Shown piece by piece: positions 1-5,777 of a stretch of 10,751 bases of DNA (positions are counted from its first letter, which is position 1; the number at the start of each line of letters is the position of its first letter). Origin of the DNA: CALAED01 sp937891035 (GTDB lineage Bacteria > Actinomycetota > Actinomycetes > Streptosporangiales > Streptosporangiaceae); the NCBI GenBank assembly GCA_035642125.1, contig DASQSZ010000105.1, positions 1 through 10,751 on the forward strand. The letters are read 5' to 3'. The position numbers were made by a program, and so were the translations under genes. The notes under the pieces are model-generated. The model had not been told where the DNA came from and did no database searches. It worked only from the letters and a program-made list of their open reading frames with translations.

Positions 1-69
1 GTCGAGTTCGGCATGGTAGAGGCCGTCATCGGCCCGCCGCACCGCCGTCGCAGCCCCGAATTCGCCCAT
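1..69 (-). CDS. Thioesterase-like protein, N-terminal fragment
   Basis: The reverse strand opens with ATG at 69-67 and stays open to the window edge, giving 23 codons that begin MGEFGAATAV and include a GLYHAELD segment. A purine-rich GGACGGAG lies right before the ATG. The pattern 'F..ATAV....DG.Y.AELD' is what I remember at the N-terminus of actinobacterial TesB-like acyl-CoA thioesterases (hotdog fold), where it precedes the substrate-tunnel strands. No catalytic residue is inside the window, so this rests on a short resemblance only. It is divergent from the DUF3825 gene, with a 188-base gap. The gene is cut by the window end, not broken. Confidence 0.5.
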   Translation of the reverse strand, partial: MGEFGAATAVRRADDGLYHAELD

Positions 70-257
70 CTCCGTCCTCGCCCGCCCCGGCCGAATCCCG
101 TGAAAGTAGCCAATGCTGCTTTTGAGTCTGAACTGTATCTCTCCACCCCGTCAGTCCCCATCTTGCGGTAGGAATGCATGGAGACCGTTACGCATGGGAC
201 TAATGGTGTCGGGGTGGGACCTTCTACAGTGACACCGGACCGAGCGGAGAGTTTGCT
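70..257. promoter_or_regulatory. Divergent intergenic region with a -10 box for the DUF3825 gene
   Basis: This is the gap between two divergent genes. On the plus strand TACAGT at 225-230 fits a TANNNT -10 box, placing a start near 237 and a leader of about 20 bases that carries the ribosome site GAGCGGAGAG (243-252). The hexamer GGTGTC at 205-210 and its complement GACACC at 231-236 bracket the -10 box, so they could form an operator, but two 6-mers are weak evidence. No clear TTGACA -35 is seen. Confidence 0.35.
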
Positions 258-1394
258 GTGACGCTGCACGAATCCAAGCACGCCGGATACAACGACCTCG
301 GCCGCCATCACCAGCACTTCATCGGGGAGAACGGAGCGGGCGGCGCCCACGCCGCTCCGTCCCCCCAGTCTCCACAGTCCCAGCAGGGAGCGCCCGCCAT
401 CGCGACGTCCCGCGCGCCTGAGTTCCCGCCCGCGCCGGCCGGCGGCGGAGCATCCACGATGTCGCCGCTGACGCCCCCTGGCGCCGCACCGCCCTCCGTG
501 CCGCCGCAGCCGGCCCCCCTACCGCAGCAGGGCGCGCCCCAGCAGGCGGCACCGCAACGTGCGGCGCTGCCGCGGCGGGCCCAGCGGGCGCAGCGGGTGC
601 AGCGGGCCATCTACAAGCACGCCGACCTCGGCCGGCTCCGGGGCGACGCCGAGCCGGCGCACGCCGACGACGCCTTCGACCAGCTCGCGCGGATCGCTGA
701 GCCGGAGAACTGGTCCGGTCCCGCCCAGGCCGAACACGACGAGACCTGGGTGCTCCGGGAGTACGTGGAGTGGACGTTCGAGCGTCTTTACCAACAGCGC
801 CACATCGTCAACTCCCCCGACGGTGGCTACAGCGTCTTCAACACCGGGCTCGCCACCGCACAGCAGGAGACGATCTACGGCCTCTTCGTGCCCAACCGCG
901 ACCCCGACGGCCCGCCCTGGCAGCTCAAGGGCTGGCTGCCGGAAAGCGACAGGCAACTGCACGATCATTTTCCCGCGCTGCCGGGCTTCGCGTCCTACAC
1001 CGAGGATCCGGGTGACTTCGTCTACGACTGGCGGCGCGAGCTGGTGGTGAGCCCGAAACACCTGCTGGACTCCCAGGAGAACCTCGGTTCGCTGCCCGAT
1101 CCGCTCCGCAGCAACCCCTACCAGGCCAGTCTCGTCATGGAGGGGGCGGTGCGCCGGGCCGAGGCCCGCGTGCGGCGCAGCTACCGGGCCGCCGTGCCCT
1201 GCTGGGACCCGGCGCGGGAGCGGCTACAGCTGCTGTTGCCGCTGTCGCTGACCGCGCCGGAGAACGTGGATGTGGCGCTGGTCACCTCGCACGAAGGCGA
1301 CACCTACCACGGCCACACGGTGCTCGGCCTCGACGTCGCCTACGCCCGCGCCCGCCTGATCGCCCGCCCAGAGGAATGGCTGTCCGCCAAGTAG
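258..1394 (+). CDS. DUF3825 domain protein with Pro/Ala/Gln-rich N-terminus
   Basis: The protein is 378 residues from a GTG start that has GAGCGGAGAG six bases upstream. Residues 1-30 are polar and His-rich (GRHHQHF). Residues about 31-115 are low-complexity Pro, Ala, Gln and Gly, ending in a basic repeat RRAQRAQRVQRA. Residues about 130-378 form a globular domain with LREYVEWTFERLYQQ, a YGLFVPNRDPDGPPWQLKGW stretch and a terminal LARIAxPxxW / LIARPEEWL pairing, which I recognise as DUF3825. This domain is uncharacterised and in other bacteria sits C-terminal to nucleic-acid-binding modules such as cold-shock folds. Here no such partner domain is visible; the disordered basic segment takes that place. 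There is no signal peptide or membrane segment, so it is probably cytosolic. It stands alone, convergent with cysM. The domain call is fairly safe, but a role cannot be given. Confidence 0.75.
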   Translation: MTLHESKHAGYNDLGRHHQHFIGENGAGGAHAAPSPQSPQSQQGAPAIATSRAPEFPPAPAGGGASTMSPLTPPGAAPPSVPPQPAPLPQQGAPQQAAPQRAALPRRAQRAQRVQRAIYKHADLGRLRGDAEPAHADDAFDQLARIAEPENWSGPAQAEHDETWVLREYVEWTFERLYQQRHIVNSPDGGYSVFNTGLATAQQETIYGLFVPNRDPDGPPWQLKGWLPESDRQLHDHFPALPGFASYTEDPGDFVYDWRRELVVSPKHLLDSQENLGSLPDPLRSNPYQASLVMEGAVRRAEARVRRSYRAAVPCWDPARERLQLLLPLSLTAPENVDVALVTSHEGDTYHGHTVLGLDVAYARARLIARPEEWLSAK

Positions 1395-1402
1395 CCGCGC
1401 AC

Positions 1403-1431
1403 ACCCGAGTAGCGCCGCGCCGGTGCCGGGT
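1403..1431. terminator. Possible bidirectional stem-loop between convergent genes
   Basis: The short gap between the DUF3825 stop and the cysM stop holds a nested hairpin. ACCCG (1403-1407) pairs with CGGGT (1427-1431), and inside it GCGCC (1412-1416) pairs with GGTGC (1422-1426) through one G-T wobble, with a four-base bulge AGTA. It lacks a T-tract on either side, as is common for actinobacterial terminators, so the function is inferred from its place between convergent stops. Confidence 0.35.
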
Positions 1432-2378
1432 CAGGCCCAGAGCTGGCCTTCGAGCCGGCGCTCCGCCTCGTCGAGGGTGCCGCCGTAGGCGCCGGTGGAC
1501 AGGTACTTCCAGCCGCCGTCGGCGACGATGAAGGCGATGTCGGCCCGCCGGCCGGCCTTGACCGCCTTGGCCGCCACGCCGAGCGCGGCGTGCAGCACGC
1601 CGCCGGTCGAGATGCCGGCGAAGATGCCCTCCTGCTCGAGCAACTCGCGGGTACGCCGTAGCGCGTCGCGCGACGGCACGGAAAACCGCGTGGTCAGCAC
1701 GGACTCGTCGTACAGCTCGGGCACGAAGCCCTCGTCGATGTTGCGCAGCCCGTAGACAAGCTCGCCGTAGCGGGGCTCGGCGGCGACGATCTGCACCTGC
1801 GGCACTTGCTCGCGCAGGTAGCGGCCGACGCCCATGAGGGTGCCCGTGGTGCCGAGGCCGGCCACGAAGTGGGTGATGGTCGGCAGGTCGGCGAAGATCT
1901 CGGGCCCGGTCGTCTCGTAGTGCGCCAGCGAGTTGGCCTCGTTGCCGTACTGGTAGAGCAGCACCCAGTCCGGATGCTCGCCGGCCAGCGCCTTGGCCCG
2001 CCGGACGGCCTCGTTGGAGCCGCCGGCGGCCGGCGAGAAGATGATCTTCGCGCCCCACATCTCCAGCAGCTGCCGGCGCTCGATCGAGGTGTTCTCCGGC
2101 ATGACGCAGACGAGCCGGTAGCCCCTGAGCGTGGCGGCCATGGCCAGCGAGATGCCGGTGTTGCCCGATGTGGGCTCGAGGATCGTGGCGCCCGGCTTGA
2201 GCAGGCCGTCCTTTTCCGCGCGCTGGATCATCCACCATGCCGGGCGGTCTTTCACCGACCCGGTGGGGTTGCGGTCCTCGAGCTTGGCCCACAGCCGTAC
2301 GTCCGGCGCCGGCGACAGCTTCGGCAGCCCGACCAGCGGGGTTCCGCCGAGCGAGTCGAGCAGCGAGTCGAACCGCAA
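1431..2378 (-). CDS. cysM: O-phosphoserine-dependent cysteine synthase CysM
   Basis: This is a PLP enzyme of 315 residues that uses O-phospho-L-serine and the thiocarboxylate of CysO to make a CysO-cysteine adduct. It follows M. tuberculosis CysM closely along its length. PLP lysine is K43 in NPTGSVKDRP, the substrate loop TSGNT is at 70-74, and the phosphate-binding GTTGT is at 176-180. Arg212 (in YGLRN) lines up with mycobacterial Arg220, the residue reported to select phosphoserine over acetylserine, which argues against a plain O-acetylserine enzyme. The C-terminus EGQLWA is the conserved tail that closes over the active site. The start is TTG at 2378, two bases after the cysO stop, with MRFDSLL matching the family N-terminus; no ATG or GTG in this frame fits better. 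It is translationally coupled to cysO. The family assignment is secure. Confidence 0.96.
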   Translation of the reverse strand: MRFDSLLDSLGGTPLVGLPKLSPAPDVRLWAKLEDRNPTGSVKDRPAWWMIQRAEKDGLLKPGATILEPTSGNTGISLAMAATLRGYRLVCVMPENTSIERRQLLEMWGAKIIFSPAAGGSNEAVRRAKALAGEHPDWVLLYQYGNEANSLAHYETTGPEIFADLPTITHFVAGLGTTGTLMGVGRYLREQVPQVQIVAAEPRYGELVYGLRNIDEGFVPELYDESVLTTRFSVPSRDALRRTRELLEQEGIFAGISTGGVLHAALGVAAKAVKAGRRADIAFIVADGGWKYLSTGAYGGTLDEAERRLEGQLWA

Positions 2379-2380
2379 GG

Positions 2381-2653
2381 TCAGCCACCCGCCACGGCGG
2401 GCAGCACCGTCACGGTGTCGCCGTCCGACACCTGAGTGTCCAGGCCGCCCAGAAACCGCACATCCTCGTCGTTGAGGTAGACGTTGACGAACCGCCGCAG
2501 GCCCTTGTCGTCGACCAGCCGCTCCCGCAGCCCGGGGTGGCGGTCATCCAGATCGCTGAACAGCTCATCCAGCGTGCCGCCCTTGCCTTCGACGGCCTTT
2601 GCGCCGTCGGTGAGGTTGCGCATGATCGTCGGAATGCGTACCTCGATCGCCAT
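2381..2653 (-). CDS. cysO: Sulfur-carrier protein CysO (ThiS/MoaD family)
   Basis: This is a 90-residue ubiquitin-fold sulfur carrier. Its C-terminal diglycine (LPAVAGG) is converted to a thiocarboxylate and supplies sulfur to CysM. It shares with M. tuberculosis CysO the N-terminal IPTIMR, the central LRRFVNVYLNDEDVRF core and the DGDTVTVLPAVAGG end. The frame stays open for 57 more codons upstream, but the start is ATG at 2653, because AAGGAGA lies seven bases before it and family members begin here. The stop is two bases before the TTG of cysM. A small leaderless ORF and inverted repeats lie in its 5' region, so expression may respond to cysteine supply (inference). The extended reading into 2654-2824 is a leader, not protein. 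Confidence 0.95.
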   Translation of the reverse strand: MAIEVRIPTIMRNLTDGAKAVEGKGGTLDELFSDLDDRHPGLRERLVDDKGLRRFVNVYLNDEDVRFLGGLDTQVSDGDTVTVLPAVAGG

Positions 2654-2678
2654 GGTTGTCTCCTTCGCGTCGTTCGTG

Positions 2679-2754
2679 CCGGGCGCCCACGCCGCACAAC
2701 ACGGTCGGGCGCTCGGAGAATTCCGGGGAATTCGGGACTGGCTGAAGCGAGCGC
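2679..2754 (-). promoter_or_regulatory. Nested and competing inverted repeats in the cysO leader RNA
   Basis: Between the small ORF stop and cysO, the reverse strand contains three pairings. GCGCTCG (2754-2748), one base past the codons of the small ORF stop, pairs with CGAGCGC (2715-2709). Inside it GAATTCC (2733-2727) pairs with GGAATTC (2724-2718), a perfect 7-2-7 dyad. A second choice pairs GCGCCC (2712-2707) with GGGCGC (2688-2683), which uses the same bases as the outer 3' arm, so the two cannot form together. No T-tract follows. All pairings are read directly from the sequence; a role in attenuation is inferred. Confidence 0.45.
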
Positions 2755-2865
2755 TCAGCGACAGTCGTAGACGACTTCGGCACGGGAGTGGCCGAACAGG
2801 AAGCTTTGCACGGGCGAGACGCAAACGGCGCCCGTCGCGGCGGCCCTCCGGTCGATCATCCGCAT
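2755..2865 (-). CDS. Leaderless 36-codon small ORF upstream of cysO (putative Cys leader peptide)
   Basis: ATG at 2865 follows TAAACT (2877-2872) by six bases, the layout of a leaderless mRNA, and no Shine-Dalgarno is present. The reading gives 36 residues: MRMIDRRAAATG, then VCVSPVQSFLFGHS, then RAEVVYDCR and TGA. About 31 of 36 codons end in G or C, so it has coding-like bias. Cys codons are at positions 15 and 35, the second being next to last before the stop. There are no consecutive Cys codons, unlike the poly-Cys attenuator ORFs described in mycobacteria. It lies 66 bases after mec and 101 bases before cysO. I do not recognise a family. The likely function is a cis-acting leader that reports cysteinyl-tRNA supply, but a free small protein is possible. 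Confidence 0.5.
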   Translation of the reverse strand: MRMIDRRAAATGAVCVSPVQSFLFGHSRAEVVYDCR

Positions 2866-2871
2866 GACCAA

Positions 2872-2877
2872 AGTTTA
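2872..2877 (-). promoter_or_regulatory. -10 box for the leader ORF and cysO-cysM
   Basis: On the reverse strand TAAACT fits TANNNT, and the next six bases lead straight to the ATG at 2865, so the transcript probably begins at or next to that A. No TTGACA-like -35 is seen; instead an 18-base inverted repeat occupies the position where it would be. Confidence 0.45.
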
Positions 2878-2881
2878 CCTA

Positions 2882-2899
2882 CCCGCACCTACCTGCGGG
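2882..2899. promoter_or_regulatory. Inverted repeat CCCGCA-N6-TGCGGG next to the -10 box
   Basis: The perfect 6-bp arms CCCGCA and TGCGGG are separated by six bases. The element starts about five bases upstream of the -10 box of the leader ORF and ends 32 bases past the mec stop. It could be a repressor or activator operator over the -35 position, or a terminator stem for mec; there is no T-tract after it, which favours the operator reading. Confidence 0.35.
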
Positions 2900-2931
2900 G
2901 GGAGGGCCCGTATACCCCCGCCCCGGTGAGG

Positions 2932-3357
2932 TCAACCGTAGGTCTCCACGACCTGGACCTCTTCCTCGGTCACCTCGCCGTCGACGAGCCGGAACGACCG
3001 GAACTCGTGCTCGTCGGGGTCGGCGGTGGACACCAGGACGTAGTGCGCGTTGGGCTCGGACGCGTAGGAGACGTCGGTGCGGGAGGGGTAGGCCGGGGTG
3101 GCGGTGTGGGAGTGGTAGATCACGACGGGCTCCTCGTCCCTGTCGTCCATCTCCCGCCACACCTGGAACTGCTCCATCGAGTCAAAGCGATAGAACGTCG
3201 GAGAGCGCTCGGCGTTCGTCATGGCGATGAAACGCACCGGCCGGTCCGAACCGATGGCCCCGGCCACCACGCCGCACGCCTCGTCCGGGTGGTCAGCGCG
3301 CGCGTGCGCGACGATCTTGTCAACGATGGCCCGCTCGATCGTCAGCCTGCTCACCAT
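2932..3357 (-). CDS. mec: CysO-cysteine metallopeptidase Mec (JAMM/M67 family)
   Basis: This zinc peptidase of 141 residues cleaves the CysO-cysteine adduct, releasing cysteine and regenerating the CysO diglycine end. The JAMM set is complete: Glu26 in HPDEACG, and H82-S-H84 followed ten residues later by D95 (YHSHTATPAYPSRTD). It matches M. tuberculosis Mec (Rv1334) over nearly its whole length, including TNAERSPTFYR and AHYVLVSTADP. The start ATG at 3357 is preceded by TAATCT and seven bases, with no ribosome site, so the message is probably leaderless. It sits upstream of cysO on the same strand, yet the 278-base gap with a second promoter suggests separate control. The mycobacterial locus has an S58-family peptidase gene (Rv1333) just before mec; it is absent here. 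Confidence 0.95.
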   Translation of the reverse strand: MVSRLTIERAIVDKIVAHARADHPDEACGVVAGAIGSDRPVRFIAMTNAERSPTFYRFDSMEQFQVWREMDDRDEEPVVIYHSHTATPAYPSRTDVSYASEPNAHYVLVSTADPDEHEFRSFRLVDGEVTEEEVQVVETYG

Positions 3358-3364
3358 GAGGTGC

Positions 3365-3370
3365 AGATTA
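3365..3370 (-). promoter_or_regulatory. -10 box of mec, leaderless layout
   Basis: The reverse strand reads TAATCT, then GCACCTC, then ATG at 3357. A seven-base distance from -10 to start codon places the first transcribed base at or beside the ATG. No clear -35 is visible. Confidence 0.5.
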
Positions 3371-3393
3371 CCCCGGCCTGCCCCGGCCGGTCG

Positions 3394-3455
3394 GAGCGCG
3401 GGCGCTCGGCGATTCGGCCACTCTGCCAGTCGCGACCCGGCGACCCGGCGACCGG
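3394..3455. repeat. Hairpin and 8-bp tandem repeat between DUF2017 gene and mec
   Basis: GAGCGC and GCGCTC form a perfect dyad at 3394-3407 with a two-base centre; on the reverse strand it can fold as GAGCG-CCCG-CGCTC. Near the DUF2017 stop the octamer CGACCCGG occurs at 3433 and 3441 and, shortened, at 3449. The hairpin may end the clpS-DUF2017 transcript. The repeat may be no more than GC-rich slippage. Confidence 0.3.
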
Positions 3456-3460
3456 CGCGA

Positions 3461-3988
3461 TCAGTTCATCGCCCGGACGAGCGACTCTTGGAGGAAGGTG
3501 AGCCAGTCGTACATCGAGTACATGGGGAACTTGGGGTCGTCCCAGTCGAGGTCGTCCATACGCTCGTACGACTCCTCGGTGATCTCCAGCCGGGTGCCGA
3601 GCGCGAGCCGTACGTCGTTCAGCGCGCGCAGCCAGGCCCGCGCCTGGTCGTCATCAAGCGTGATGTCGCCGGGTTCGCGCACAGTCGCCAGCACCATCTC
3701 GGCGGCCTCGCGCTTGCCGTCGCGCAGCGCGGACTCTGTGTAGCGGCGGAACTCGACGGCCGCCTCGGCGTCGTCGCGGTAGCCGTCGGGGAAGAGCCGG
3801 GCCAGGACCGGATCGCGGGGTGCCTCACGATTTTCTGAGATGCCCAGCTCGGCGAGACCCGGGTCGCCCCTGGGCAATTCGCCGAGGATTTCGAGCAACT
3901 GCTCCATCAGCGTGCGGATGATCATCGTCTCGTCCGCGGACAGCGTGATCCGCAGCCCGCGCCGGCTCCGCCGGAACCCGGTGGACAC
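3461..3988 (-). CDS. DUF2017 family protein
   Basis: The product has 175 residues and belongs to the actinobacterial DUF2017 family (Rv1332 in M. tuberculosis), recognised from the N-terminal FRRSRRGLRITLSADE segment, the acidic middle and the conserved end YDWLTFLQESLVRAMN. It looks soluble and mostly helical, with no signal or membrane segment. The biochemical role is unknown; the constant neighbourhood with clpS suggests a link to ClpS-dependent proteolysis, but that is inference. The GTG start at 3988 directly abuts the clpS stop codon TAG (3991-3989), with AGGACG five bases upstream, so it is translationally coupled to clpS and in one operon. Confidence 0.88.
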   Translation of the reverse strand: MSTGFRRSRRGLRITLSADETMIIRTLMEQLLEILGELPRGDPGLAELGISENREAPRDPVLARLFPDGYRDDAEAAVEFRRYTESALRDGKREAAEMVLATVREPGDITLDDDQARAWLRALNDVRLALGTRLEITEESYERMDDLDWDDPKFPMYSMYDWLTFLQESLVRAMN

Positions 3989-4288
3989 CTAGACGTCCTG
4001 CCTGACCGTCGCCCAAAGTCCGTATGCGTGCAGGGTCTGCACGTCGTGCTCCATCTCCTCGCGGGTGCCGTTCGACACGACCGCCCTGCCCTTGTGATGG
4101 ACGTCGAGCATGAGCTTTTCGGCTTTGTGCTTCGAGTAGCCGAAAACGGTCTGGAAGACGTATGTCACGTACGACATGAGGTTGATCGGATCGTTCCAGA
4201 CGATCGTCAGCCAAGGCCGGTCGGGCCGCAGATCCTCCTCGGACCGCGGCCGTTCGACCTCGACCGGAGCCGTGCTCATCATGGTCAT
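3989..4288 (-). CDS. clpS: ATP-dependent Clp protease adaptor ClpS
   Basis: This is the N-degron adaptor that binds bulky N-terminal residues and passes substrates to the ClpC/ClpP machine. From ATG at 4288 it is 99 residues. Residues 26-99 are the ClpS core: WLTIVWNDPINLMSYV with the pocket pair N32-D33, and LMLDVHHKGRA with His64, which lines up with E. coli His66. Residues 1-22 are the usual flexible acidic/Pro N-terminal extension. A run GAAGGGGGG upstream serves the start. The frame also allows TTG at 4315 and ATG at 4282 or 4279; the exact start is uncertain within these. It heads the clpS-DUF2017 pair and is divergent from pncB. Confidence 0.93.
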   Translation of the reverse strand: MTMMSTAPVEVERPRSEEDLRPDRPWLTIVWNDPINLMSYVTYVFQTVFGYSKHKAEKLMLDVHHKGRAVVSNGTREEMEHDVQTLHAYGLWATVRQDV

Positions 4289-4325
4289 GGTGATGGGCGC
4301 CCCCCTTCGCGCCAAGTCTTCGTGC

Positions 4326-4359
4326 GGGCGCCGTGTCCGGCGCCCCCGTGTGCAGGGGC
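4326..4359. promoter_or_regulatory. Two overlapping hairpins between clpS and pncB
   Basis: GGGCGCC (4326-4332) and GGCGCCC (4339-4345) form a perfect 7-bp stem with a six-base loop. GCCCC (4342-4346) can instead pair with GGGGC (4355-4359). The two stems share 4342-4345, so only one can form at a time. If clpS starts near 4390-4400, both lie in its 5' untranslated RNA; if not, they are possible DNA operator sites. Function is inferred only. Confidence 0.35.
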
Positions 4360-4389
4360 CTCACGTACGGCGTTTCCGTGCTTCCCCTC

Positions 4390-4395
4390 TAGTGT
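4390..4395 (+). promoter_or_regulatory. -10 box of pncB, leaderless layout
   Basis: TAGTGT fits TANNNT and is followed by seven bases and then GTG at 4403. The stretch before GTG is pyrimidine-rich (CTTCCCCTCT) and offers no ribosome-binding site, which also supports a leaderless start. Confidence 0.5.
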
Positions 4396-4402
4396 TCCAC
4401 TC

Positions 4403-5707
4403 GTGGACCTGGCTAGCACAACGGCACTGCTCACCGACCACTATGAGTTGACGATGCTCCAGGCCGCGCTGCACAGCGGCACCGCCGGCCGCCGGGCGGT
4501 CTTCGAGGTCTTCGCGCGGCACCTGCCGCATGGGCGGCGGTACGGCGTGGTCGCCGGCACCGGGCGCCTGCTCGACGCGCTGGAGGCGTACGTCTTCGAC
4601 GAGGCGAGCCTGGAGTTCCTGCGCCGGCATGTCGTCGATGACGTGACGGCCGACTGGCTGGCGCAATACCGGTTTTCTGGCGACATTTACGGCTACGCGG
4701 AGGGCGACTGCTATTTTCCCGGCTCGCCCATGCTGCGGGTGGAGGGGACCTTCGGCGAGGCCGTCGTGCTCGAGACCCTCGTCCTGTCGATCCTCAACCA
4801 CGACAGCGCGATCGCTTCGGCCGCCTCGCGGATGGTGCACGCGGCGGGCGGCCGGCCGATCATCGAGATGGGATCGCGGCGCACGCACGAGATGGCGGGG
4901 GTGGCCAGCGCCCGGGCGGCTTATCTCGCGGGGTTCGCCACCACATCCAATCTGGAGGCCGGGCGTCGCTACGGTGTCCCGACGGCGGGCACCAGCGCGC
5001 ACGCCTTCACGCTGCTGCACGACAGCGAGCGGCGGGCGTTCGCGGCGCAGCTGGCGGCGGCCGGGCCGGGCACGACGTTGCTCGTCGACACCTACGACGT
5101 GGAACGGGCGGTCCGGATGGGGGTCGAGCTGGCGGGCGCCGAGCTGGGGGCGGTACGGATCGACAGCGGCGACCTGGCCACCGTGGCCGGCGACGTACGG
5201 CGGCTGCTCGACTCGCTCGACGCCAAGAAGACGAAGATCGTCGTCACCGGCGACCTCGACGAGTACCTGATCGCGGCGCTGGCGATCGCCCCCGTCGACG
5301 GGTACGGGGTGGGCACCGCGCTCGTCACCGGCTCCGGCGCGCCCACCGCCTCCCTGGTCTACAAGCTCGTGGCCCGCGCCGACTCGGCCGACCCCGGCGC
5401 CCCGCTGCGCCCGGTCGCCAAGCGCTCCATCGGCAAGCCGAGCCGGGGCGGGCGCAAGTGGGCGGTCCGGCGCATCGACGGCAACGGTGTCGCCCGCGCC
5501 GAGATCGTCACCACTGGAGCCCCCGAGCCGGGCCCACACGACCGCGAACTGCTCGTCCCCCTCGTCCGCGCCGGCTCGGTCGTCGGCCGCGAGAGCCTCG
5601 ATGACGCCCGGGCCCGCCATCGCCGTGCCCTCGATGAGCTTCCCGGGACCGCCCGCCAGCTCTCCCGCGGCGATCCGGCCATCCACACCGAATTCGTCAC
5701 CGCCTGA
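4403..5707 (+). CDS. pncB: Nicotinate phosphoribosyltransferase
   Basis: The enzyme joins nicotinate and PRPP with ATP to give nicotinate mononucleotide, the committed step of the Preiss-Handler NAD salvage path. The product has 434 residues, normal for the family. Visible marks are the N-terminal TDHYELTMLQAAL, HDSAIASAASRM at about 133-144, the PRPP-side stretch IEMGSRRTHE at 154-163, and GTSAHAF with His200, in the position of the phosphorylated catalytic histidine. KRSIGKPSRGGRKWAVRR lies towards the C-terminus. The GTG at 4403 was chosen since the family N-terminus starts a few residues before TDHYE and a leaderless -10 box fits; the frame is open further upstream, antisense to clpS. pncA follows 70 bases later, so nicotinamide salvage is a co-directional unit. 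Confidence 0.95.
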   Translation: MDLASTTALLTDHYELTMLQAALHSGTAGRRAVFEVFARHLPHGRRYGVVAGTGRLLDALEAYVFDEASLEFLRRHVVDDVTADWLAQYRFSGDIYGYAEGDCYFPGSPMLRVEGTFGEAVVLETLVLSILNHDSAIASAASRMVHAAGGRPIIEMGSRRTHEMAGVASARAAYLAGFATTSNLEAGRRYGVPTAGTSAHAFTLLHDSERRAFAAQLAAAGPGTTLLVDTYDVERAVRMGVELAGAELGAVRIDSGDLATVAGDVRRLLDSLDAKKTKIVVTGDLDEYLIAALAIAPVDGYGVGTALVTGSGAPTASLVYKLVARADSADPGAPLRPVAKRSIGKPSRGGRKWAVRRIDGNGVARAEIVTTGAPEPGPHDRELLVPLVRAGSVVGRESLDDARARHRRALDELPGTARQLSRGDPAIHTEFVTA

Positions 5708-5777
5708 AAACACGGGCCGCGGTGAGGCGGGTAGCGTTCGGGTGTGGGGGCGGGCGCACCCTGGCGAGGAGGGCGTG

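Noticed and set aside
178..261. 27-codon ORF ending in a GTGA overlap with the DUF3825 start
   Set aside because: Overlap looks like coupling, but third positions are not GC-biased and the likely -10 box lies inside it, so it would not be transcribed from that promoter.
2381..2824. Extended 147-codon form of CysO
   Set aside because: CysO homologues start at the internal ATG at 2653, which has a strong AAGGAGA site; the extra 57 residues overlap the leader ORF and stems.
4028..4402. N-terminal extension of PncB across clpS
   Set aside because: It is antisense to clpS and lacks family similarity; the family N-terminus fits GTG at 4403.
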